Shown: positions 56,274-64,000 of the stretch, one piece after another | Position numbering within the stretch: position 1 is the first letter of the stretch | How the letters are laid out: each line of letters begins with the position of its first letter | Assembly: GCF_051401765.1 (NCBI RefSeq) | Contig: NW_027480545.1 | Location: 930,001 to 994,000 of the forward strand | Length of the DNA stretch: 64,000 bases | Origin: Calliopsis andreniformis | Lineage: Eukaryota; Arthropoda; Insecta; Hymenoptera; Andrenidae | Reading direction: 5' to 3' | Position numbers and translations under genes: made by a program | The notes under the pieces: model-generated | Told to the model about the DNA's origin: nothing | The model's input: the letters and a program-made list of their open reading frames with translations, nothing else | Database searches by the model: none

Positions 56274-59200
56274 ATGCTCATTCCTCAATCCCCAATCCTC
56301 AATCCTCAATCCTCAATCATCTGTCCTCAATCTTCAGTACTCATTCCTCAATCCTCAATCCCCAATCCTCACTCCTCAATCATCAATCCTCAATCTTCAA
56401 TACTCAATCCTCAATCCTCAATCCTCAATACTCAACCATCAATCCGAAATTCTCAATACTCAATAGAATATCCTGAATTCTCAGGATTCAATACTGAAAC
56501 CTCAATCCTCAACCCTCAGCCCTCATCCTCCACCCCCAATCCTCAATCCTCAATCCTCAATCCTCAATCCTCAGTGATCAATACTCAATCTTCAATACTC
56601 AATCCTCAATCCTCAATCCTCAATCCTCAATCCTCAATCCTCATTCTTCAATCCTCAATACCCAATCCTCAATCTTCAATCCTCAATCCTCAATCCTCAA
56701 TCCTCAATCGTCAATCCTCAGTCCTCAAACATCAATCCTGAATCCTCAATCCTGAATCCTCAATCTTCAGCCCTCAGTCCTCAACAATCAGTTGTCAATC
56801 CTCAATCCTCAAAAGAATATCATCAATTCACAGATTTCAATACTCAATACTCAATCTGCAATCTTCAAGTCTCTATCCTCAAACATCAATTCTCATCATT
56901 CGACCCTCAACACTCAGTCCCCAATCCTCAATATTCAATCCTCAATCCTCCATCCTCAATCCACAATCCTCAACCTTCAACCCTCAATACTGAATCTTCA
57001 ATCCTCAATCCTCAATCCTCAACACTTATATCCTCAATCGTCAATCTTCAGTCCTCAATACTCAATCTTCAATTCTCAATCTTCAATCCTCAATCCTGAA
57101 TCCTCAATCCTCAGTACTCAATCCTCAATCCTCAATCTTCAATCCTCAATCCTCAATCCTCAATCCTCAATTCTCAATCCTCAATCCTTAATCCTCTGAC
57201 CTCAAGCATCAATATTCAACCCTCAGTCCTCGTCCTCAATCCACAACCCTCAATCCTCAGTCCTCAATATTCAATCATCAATATCCAATCTTCAATCCTC
57301 TATCCTCAATCCTCAATCCTCAATCCTCAATCCTCAATCTTCAATCCTCAATCCTCAATCCTCAATACTCAATCCTCAATCTTCAATCCTCAATACTCAA
57401 TCTTCAATCCTCAATCCTCAATCCTCTATCCTCAATCCTCAATCCTCAATCTTCAATCCTCAATACTCAATCTTCAATCCTCAATCCTCAATCCTCAATC
57501 CTCAATCCTCATTCTTCAATCCTCAATACCCAATCCTCAATCTTCAATCCTCAATCCTCAATCCTCAAGCCTCAATCCTCAACCCTCATTCTTCAATCCT
57601 CAATACCCAACACTCAATCTTCAATCCTCAATCCTCAATCCTCAATTCTCAATCCTCAATCCTCAATCCTCAGTCCTCAAACCTCAATCCTCAACCCTCA
57701 GCCCTCATCCTCAATCCTCAATCGTCAATCCTCAATCCTCAGCCCTCAGTCCTCAAACCTCAATGCTCATTCCTCAATCCCCAATCCCCAATCCTCAATC
57801 ATCAATCCTCAATCTTCAATACTCAATCCTCAATCCTCAATCCTCAATACTCAACCATCAATCCTCAATTCTCAATACTCAATAGAATATCCTGAATTCT
57901 CAGGATTCAATACTGAAACCTCAATCCTCAACCCTCAGCCCTCATCCTCCACCCTCAATCCTCAATCCTCAATCCTCAATCCTCAATCCTCAGTGATCAA
58001 TACTCAATCTTCAATCCTCAGCCCTCTGTCCTCAAACCTCAATGCTCATTCCTCAATCCCCAATCCTCAATCCTCAATCCTCAATCATCTGTCCTCAATC
58101 TTCAATACTCATTCCTCAATCCTCAATCCCCAATCCTCACTCCTCAATCATCAATCCTCAATCTTCAATACTCAATCCTCAATCCTCAATCCTCAATACT
58201 CAACCATCAATCCGAAATTCTCAATACTCAATAGAATATCCTGAATTCTCAGGATTCAATACTGAAACCTCAATCCTCAACCCTCAGCCCTCATCCTCCA
58301 CCCTCAATCCTCAATCCTCAATCCTCAATCGTCAATCCTCAGTGATCAATACTCAATCTTCAATACTCAATCCTCAATCCTCAATCCTCAATCCTCAATC
58401 CTCAATCCTCATTCTTCAATCCTCAATAGCCAATCCTCAATCTTCAATCCTCAATCCTCAATCCTCAATCCTCAATCGTCAATCCTCAGTCCTCAAACAT
58501 CAATCCTGAATCCTCAATCCTGAATCCTCAATCTTCAGCCCTCAGTCCTCAACAATCAGTTGTCAATCCTCAATCCTCAAAAGAATATCATCAATTCACA
58601 GATTTCAATACTCAGTACTCAATCTGCAATCTTCAAGTCTCTATCCTCAAACATCAATTCTCATCATTCGACCCTCAACACTCAGTCCCCAATCCTCAAT
58701 ATTCAATCCTCAATCCTCCATCCTCAATCCACAATCCTCAACCTTCAACCCTCAATACTGAATCTTCAATCCTCAATCCTCAATCCTCAATACTTATATC
58801 CTCAATCGTCAATCTTCAGTCCTCAATACTCAATCTTCAATTCTCAATCTTCAATCCTCAATCCTGAATCCTCAATCCTCAGTACTCAATCCTCAATCCT
58901 CAATCTTCAATCCTCAATCCTCAATCCTCAATCCTCAATTCTCAATCCTCAATCCTTAATCCTCAGACCTCAAACATCAATATTCAACCCTCAGTCCTCG
59001 TCCTCAATCCACAACCCTCAATCCTCAGTCCTCAATATTCAATCATCAATATCCAATCTTCAATCCTCTATCCTCAATCCTCAATCCTCAATCCTCAATC
59101 CTCAATCTTCAATCCTCAATCCTCAATCCTCAATACCCAATCCTCAATCTTCAATCCTCAATACTCAATCTTCAATCCTCAATCCTCTATCCTCAATCCT

Positions 59201-59530
59201 CAATCCTCAATCTTCAATCCTCAATACTCAATCTTCAATCCTCAATCCTCAATCCTCAATCCTCAATCCTCATTCTTCAATCCTCAATACCCAATCCTCA
59301 ATCTTCAATCCTCAATCCTCAATCCTCAATCCTCAAGCCTCAATCCTCAACCCTCATTCTTCAATCCTCAATACCCAACCCTCAATCTTCAATCCTCAAT
59401 CCTCAATCCTCAATTCTCATTCCTCAATCCTCAAGCCTCAGACCTCAAACCTCAATCCTCAACCCTCAGACCTCATCCTCAATCCTCAAACGTCAATCCT
59501 CAATCCTCAGCCCTCAGTCCTCAAACCTCA
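56274..59530 (+). repeat. P/Q tandem pair, superunit 3
   Basis: P 56274 and Q 58042 are 1768 bp apart, with type-3 motifs at 56811 and 58579. Q to R is 1489 bp here against 1482 in the other superunits. The single extra cell near 59330 joins frames into the longest apparent open frame of the window (58560-60083), which shows how a 7-bp gain makes or breaks spurious ORFs. Confidence 0.85.
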
Positions 59531-61428
59531 ATGCTCATTCCTCAATCCCCAATCCCCAATCCTCAATCCTCAATCCTCAATCCTCAATCCTCAATCCTCA
59601 ATCCTCAATCCTCAGTTATCAATACTCAATCTTCAATACTCAATCTTCAATCCTCAATCTTCAATCCTCAATACTCAATCTTCAATACTCAATCCTCAAT
59701 CCTCAATCCTCACTACTCAACCATCAATCCTCAATTCTCAATACTCAATAGAATATCCTGAATTCTCAGGATTCAATACTGAAACCTCAATCCTCAACCC
59801 TCAGCCCTCATCCTCCACCCTCAATCCTCAATCCTCAATCCTCAATCCTCAATCCTCAGTGATCAATACTCAATCTTCAATACTCAATCCTCAATCCTCA
59901 ATCCTCAATCCTCAATCCTCAATCCTCAATCCTCAATCCTCAATCCTCAATCCTCAATCCTCATTTCTCAATCCTCAATACTCAATCCTCAATCTTCTAT
60001 CCTCAATACTCAATCTTCAATCCTCAATCCTCAATCCTCAATCCTCAATCCTCAATCCTCAATCTTCAATACTCAATCCTTAATCCTCAATCCTCAATCC
60101 TCAATCCTCAATCCTCAATCCTCAATCCTCAATCCTCATTTCTCAATCCTCAATACTCAATCCTCAATCCTCAATCCTCAGTACTGAACCATCAACCCTC
60201 AATTCTCAATACTCAATAGAATATCCTGAATTCTCAGGATTCAACACTGAAACCTCAATCCTCAACCCTCAGCCCTCATCCTCCTCCCTCAATCCTCAAT
60301 CCTCAATCCTCAATCCTCAATCCTCAATCCTCAATCCTCAATCCTCAATCCTCATTCTTCAATCCTCAATACCCAATCCTCAATCTTCAATCCTCAATCC
60401 TCAATCCTCAAGCCTCAATCCTCAACCCTCATTCTTCAATCCTCAATACCCAACACTCAATCTTCAATCCTCAATCCTCAATCCTCAATTCTCAATCCTC
60501 AATCCTCAATCCTCAGTCCTCAAACCTCAATCCTCAACCCTCAGCCCTCATCCTCAATCCTCAATCGTCAATCCTCAATCCTCAGCCCTCAGTCCTCAAA
60601 CCTCAATGCTCATTCCTCAATCCCCAATCCTCAATCCTCAATCCTCAATCATCTGTCCTCAATCTTCAATACTCATTCCTCAATCCTCAATCCCCAATCC
60701 TCAATCCTCAATCATCAATCCTCAATTCTCAATACTCAACAGAATATCCTGAATTCTCAGGATTCAATACTGAAACCTCAATCCTCAACCCTCAGCCCTC
60801 ATCCTCCACCCTCAATCCTCAATCCTCAATCCTCAATCCTCAATCCTCAGTGATCAATACTCAATCTTCAATACTCAATCCTCAATCCTCAATCCTCAAT
60901 CCTCAATCCTCAATCCTCAATCCTCAATCCTCAATCCTCATTTCTCAATCCTCAATACTCAATCCTCAATCTTCTATCCTCAATACTCAATCTTCAATCC
61001 TCAATCCTCAATCCTCAATCCTCAATCCTCAATCCTCAATCTTCAATACTCAATCCTCAATCCTCAATCCTCAATCCTCAATCCTCAATCCTCAATCCTC
61101 AATCCTCAATCCTCATTTCTCAATCCTCAATACTCAATCCTCAATCCTCAATCCTCAATACTCAACCATCAACCCTCAATTCTCAATACTCAATAGAATA
61201 TCCTGAATTCTCAGGATTCAACACTGAAACCTCAATCCTCAACCCTCAGCCCTCATCCTCCACCCTCAATCCTCAATCCTCAATCCTCAATCCTCAATCC
61301 TCAATCCTCAATCCTCAGTTATCAATACTCAATCTTCAATACTCAATCCTCAATCCTCAATCCTCAATCCTCAATCCTCAATCCTCAATCCTCATTTCTC
61401 AAACCTCAATCCTCGACCCTCAGTCCTC
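59531..61428 (+). repeat. R block, superunit 3
   Basis: Palindromes at 59755, 60223, 60746 and 61200. It contains a perfect run of eleven consensus cells (59884-59960) and a nine-cell run after the CTCCTCCC marker (60289-60351). Confidence 0.8.
59884..59960 (+). repeat. Pure run of eleven consensus heptamers
   Basis: Eleven consecutive TCAATCC cells with no change, ended by TCATTTC. Equivalent runs of 11 lie at 43801-43877 and 62422-62498, and a run of ten at 27842-27911. Among the stretches I counted these are the least degenerate and the likeliest sites of recent slippage. Confidence 0.85.
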
Positions 61429-63143
61429 ATGCTCAATTCTCAATTCTCAATCCTCAATCCTCAATTCTCAACCTTCATCCTCAATAATCAATCTCCAATC
61501 CTAGATCCTCAATCCTCAATCCTCAATCCCCAATCTTCAATCCTCAATAATCAATCTCCAATCCTAGATACTCAATCCTCAATCCTCAATCCTCAATCCC
61601 CAATACTCATTCTTCAATCATCAATACCCAATCCTCAATCATCAAACCTCAATCATCAGTCCTCAATTCTCAATCCTCAATCCTCAGCCCTCAGTCGTCA
61701 AACCTCAATCACCGACCCTCAGCCCTCATCCTCAATCCTCAGACCTCAATCCTCAATCCTCAAACTTCAATCCTCTACCGTCAGTCCTCGCCCTCAATCC
61801 TCAAACCTCAATCTTCATTCCTCAATATTCAGTCATCAATACTCAATCTTCAATCCTCAATCCTCAATCCTCAATCCTCAATCCTCAATCCTCAATCCTT
61901 AATATTCAATCATCAATACTCAATCTTCAATCCTCAATATTCAATCCTCAATACTCAATCTTCAATACTCAATCCTCAATCCTCAATCCTCAATACTCAA
62001 CCATCAATACTCAATTCTCAATACTCAATAGAATATCCTGAATTCTCAGGATTCAATACTGAAACCTCATTCCTCAACCCTCAGCCCTCATCCTCCACCC
62101 TCAATCCTCAATCCTCAATCCTCAATCCTCAATCCTCAATCCTCAATCCTCAATCCTCAGTTATCAATACTCAATCTTCAATACTCAATCTTCAATCCTC
62201 AATCTTCAATCCTCAATACTCAATCTTCAATACTCAATCCTCAATCCTCAATCCTCACTACTCAACCATCAATCCTCAATTCTCAATACTCAATAGAATA
62301 TCCTGAATTCTCAGGATTCAATACTGAAACCTCAATCCTCAACCCTCAGCCCTCATCCTCCACCCTCAATCCTCAATCCTCAATCCTCAATCCTCAGTGA
62401 TCAATACTCAATCTTCAATACTCAATCCTCAATCCTCAATCCTCAATCCTCAATCCTCAATCCTCAATCCTCAATCCTCAATCCTCAATCCTCAATCCTC
62501 ATTTCTCAATCCTCAATACTCAATCCTCAATCTTCTATCCTCAATACTCAATCTTCAATCCTCAATCCTCAATCCTCAATCCTCAATCCTCAATCCTCAA
62601 TCTTCAATACACAATCCTTAATCCTCAATCCTCAATCCTCAATCCTCAATCCTCAATCCTCAATCCTCAATCCTCATTTCTCAATCCTCAATACTCAATC
62701 CTCAATCCTCAATCCTCAGTACTCAACCATCAACCCTCAATTCTCAATACTCAATAGAATATCCTGAATTCTCAGGATTCAACACTGAAACCTCAATCCT
62801 CAACCCTCAGCCCTCATCCTCCTCCCTCAATCCTCAATCCTCAATCCTCAATCCTCAATCCTCAATCCTCAATCCTCAATCCTCAATCCTCATTCTTCAA
62901 TCCTCAATACCCAATCCTCAATCTTCAATCCTCAATCCTCAATCCTCAAGCCTCAATCCTCAACCCTCATTCTTCAATCCTCAATACCCAACACTCAATC
63001 TTCAATCCTCAATCCTCAATCCTCAATTCTCAATCCTCAATCCTCAATCCTCAGTCCTCAAACCTCAATCCTCAACCCTCAGCCCTCATCCTCAATCCTC
63101 AATCGTCAATCCTCAATCCTCAGCCCTCAGTCCTCAAACCTCA
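61429..63143 (+). repeat. Segment D plus tail beta, superunit 3
   Basis: Same layout as 42801-44487: palindromes 62035, 62300 and 62761 with spacings 265 and 461 bp. The first spacing equals that in superunit 2; the second is one cell shorter. It ends with a landmark at 63144 that is followed by a cell pattern other than that of the M blocks. Confidence 0.8.
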
Positions 63144-64000
63144 ATGCTCATTCCTCAATCCCCAATCCTCAATCCTCAATCCTCAATCATCTGTCCTCAA
63201 TCTTCAATACTCATTCCTCAATCCTCAATCCCCAATCCTCAATCCTCAATCATCAATCCTCAATCTTCGATACTCAATCCTCAATCCTCAATCCTCAATC
63301 CTCAATACTCAACCATCAATCCTCAATTCTCAATACTCAATAGAATATCCTGAATTCTCAGGATTCAATACTGAAACCTCAATCCTCAACCCTCAGCCCT
63401 CATCCTCCACCCTCAATCCTCAATCCTCAATCCCCAATCCTCAATCCTCAGTGATCAATACTCAATCTTCAATACTCAATCCTCAATCCTCAATCCTCAA
63501 ACCTCAATCCTCAATCCTCAATCCTCAATCCTCAATCCTCATTTCTCAATACTCAATACTCAATCCTCAATCTTCTATCCTCAATACTCAATCTTCAATC
63601 CTCAATCCTCAATCCTCAATCCTCAATCCTCAATCCTCAATCTTCAATCCTCAATACTCAATCTTCAATACTCAATCCTCAATCCTCAATCATCAATCCT
63701 CATTCTTCAATCCTCAATACCCAATCCTCAATCTTCAATCCTCAATCCTCAATCCTCAAGCCTCAATCCTCAAGCCTCATTCTTCAATCCTCAATACCCC
63801 ATCCTCAATCTTCAATCCTCAATCCTCAATCCTCAATTCTCAATCCTGAATCCTCAGTCCTCAGTCCTCAAACCTCAATCCTCAACCCTCAGCCCTCATC
63901 CTCAATCCTCAATCGTCAATCCTCAATCCTCAGCCCTCAGTCCTCAAACCTCAATGCTCAATCCTCAATCCCCAATCCTCAATCCTCAATCCTCAATCAT
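63144..64000 (+). repeat. Array continuing into a C-type unit at the window edge
   Basis: From about 63300 to the end, cells match 10220-10923 at a constant offset of 53077 bp (palindromes 63347/10270, GTG cell 63451/10374, ATG cell 63954/10877). After superunit 3 the array therefore returns to unit C, and no boundary of the satellite lies within the window. Confidence 0.8.

Larger units (their letters stand above)
75..58614. repeat. Type-3 motif, diverged relative, eight copies
   Basis: Starts (at AAAAGAATA): 75, 4712, 23736, 25504, 38197, 39965, 56811, 58579. Cell by cell it aligns with type 1: AATATCA (AATAACA in the two unit-A copies) for AATATCC, TCAATTC for TGAATTC, ACAGATT for TCAGGAT, then a shared TCAATAC. 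It has neither the palindrome nor GAATTC. Cells further downstream (TCAATTC, TCAACAC, TCAGTCC) also align with those after type 2, pointing to a common ancestor of at least 80 bp. Confidence 0.8.
44488..63143 (+). repeat. Superunit 3 (18656 bp, extra M+N block)
   Basis: Landmarks: M 44488, N 47150, M 49050, N 51712, M 53612, P 56274, Q 58042, R 59531, D 61429, then tail beta. It has the same plan as superunit 2 plus one additional 4562-bp M+N block. The three M landmarks are spaced exactly 4562 and 4562 bp. Confidence 0.87.
44698..63364. repeat. Type-1 palindromes in superunit 3 and beyond, fourteen copies
   Basis: Starts: 44698, 49260, 53822, 56470, 57889, 58238, 59755, 60223, 60746, 61200, 62035, 62300, 62761, 63347. 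The first three are 4562 bp apart. The last belongs to the C-type unit at the window edge. Confidence 0.9.
1..64000 (+). repeat. Degenerate heptanucleotide satellite array, consensus CCTCAAT
   Basis: The entire window is made of tandem 7-bp cells of consensus CCTCAAT. Common variant cells are TCAATCT, TCAATAC, TCAACCC, TCAGTCC, TCATTCT and TCAATCG. Orientation never inverts. The consensus has no G, so the + strand is almost G-free and the complement carries a GG pair in every cell. Length changes between copies are nearly all multiples of 7. Any + frame reads SILNPQS without a stop, and the complement has a TGA every 21 bp, so the open frames carry no coding signal. There is no unique sequence longer than a few cells. 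Eukaryotic heterochromatic satellite is the favoured interpretation; an extreme expansion of a bacterial heptamer repeat is the alternative. Confidence 0.97.

Noticed and set aside
58560..60083. Longest open frame (507 codons), and similar ones at 25485-26669, 39946-41130, 13571-14629, 11617-12585 and 10877-11809
   Set aside because: Pure read-through of the heptamer. The peptide is the same in all + frames, starts are chance ATG, GTG or TTG in mutated cells, no ribosome-binding site is seen, and lengths change among near-identical copies through 7-bp indels.
2060..63364. Rho-independent terminators at the palindromes
   Set aside because: The 7-bp stem has only three G-C pairs and no T-tract follows; TTCAATAC comes next. 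There are also no genes for it to terminate.
2060..63364. Miniature transposon or insertion element carrying the palindrome
   Set aside because: The motif is in heptamer register and made of mutated cells, with no target-site duplication, no terminal repeats and no extra length.
1..64000. CRISPR array
   Set aside because: The period is 7 bp with no repeat-spacer alternation, no unique spacers and no cas genes. The 18-bp palindromes are hundreds to thousands of bases apart.
1..64000. True telomere
   Set aside because: ATTGAGG resembles telomeric repeats in length and in having a G-rich strand but is not a known telomere unit. The array is degenerate with kilobase HORs and shows no terminal boundary. 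Subtelomeric location remains possible.
1..64000. Low-complexity sequencing artefact or artificial concatenation
   Set aside because: Copies carry private substitutions and whole-cell indels at distinct places and share nested structure, which is what a real evolving satellite shows. Local copy-number errors in assembly cannot be excluded.
1..64000. tRNA, rRNA or structured ncRNA
   Set aside because: The + strand is nearly G-free, so it cannot form the required stems, and the complement is the same heptamer with no conserved RNA motifs.

Overview
The whole 64 kb window is one uninterrupted, degenerate heptanucleotide satellite. The consensus unit is CCTCAAT on the + strand (ATTGAGG on the complement). 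It runs from the first base to the last in one orientation, roughly 9,100 units in total. I see no credible protein-coding gene, rRNA, tRNA, CRISPR array, transposon or unique single-copy island. The many + strand open frames are a by-product of the repeat. A 7-bp unit read in any + frame gives the same heptapeptide, SILNPQS, with no stop, while the complement meets a TGA every 21 bp. This is why apparent ORFs lie only on +, overlap in different frames, and encode the same peptide in each frame.

The array is not uniform. Point-mutated heptamers form a readable barcode with nested higher-order repeats (HORs). Positions 1-15960 hold two copies of a 4637-bp unit (the second a recombinant), then two copies of a 2.7-2.8-kb unit, then a D segment and a tail. 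From 15961 there are three long superunits starting at 15961, 30702 and 44488. Each is built as M+N (4562 bp; one copy in the first two superunits, two in the third), a further M, a P/Q pair repeated at 1768 bp, then R, D and a tail. Tails come in two types: the tail before 15961 and that of superunit 1 are one type, those of superunits 2 and 3 the other. After about 63300 the sequence matches the 2.8-kb unit seen near 10.2-10.9 kb, so the array continues beyond both ends of the window.

Embedded in the barcode is a recurrent five-heptamer motif in three related forms. The commonest has a perfect 18-bp inverted repeat, ATCCTGAATTCTCAGGAT (7-bp arms, 4-base centre), in 44 copies. Two diverged relatives occur 9 and 8 times, and their arms are broken. 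The palindrome is the strongest candidate for a functional site, but shared descent through array homogenisation could explain its conservation.

Organism: undetermined, since there is no gene to place it. A satellite tens of kilobases long with nested HORs is the usual form of eukaryotic heterochromatin (pericentromeric or subtelomeric), and that is the favoured reading. Tandem heptamers are also known in bacteria (for example the short STRR repeats of heterocystous cyanobacteria), though in much shorter arrays. A bacterial origin would make this window exceptional. All segment boundaries were placed by eye from landmarks and are uncertain by tens of bases unless an exact offset is given.
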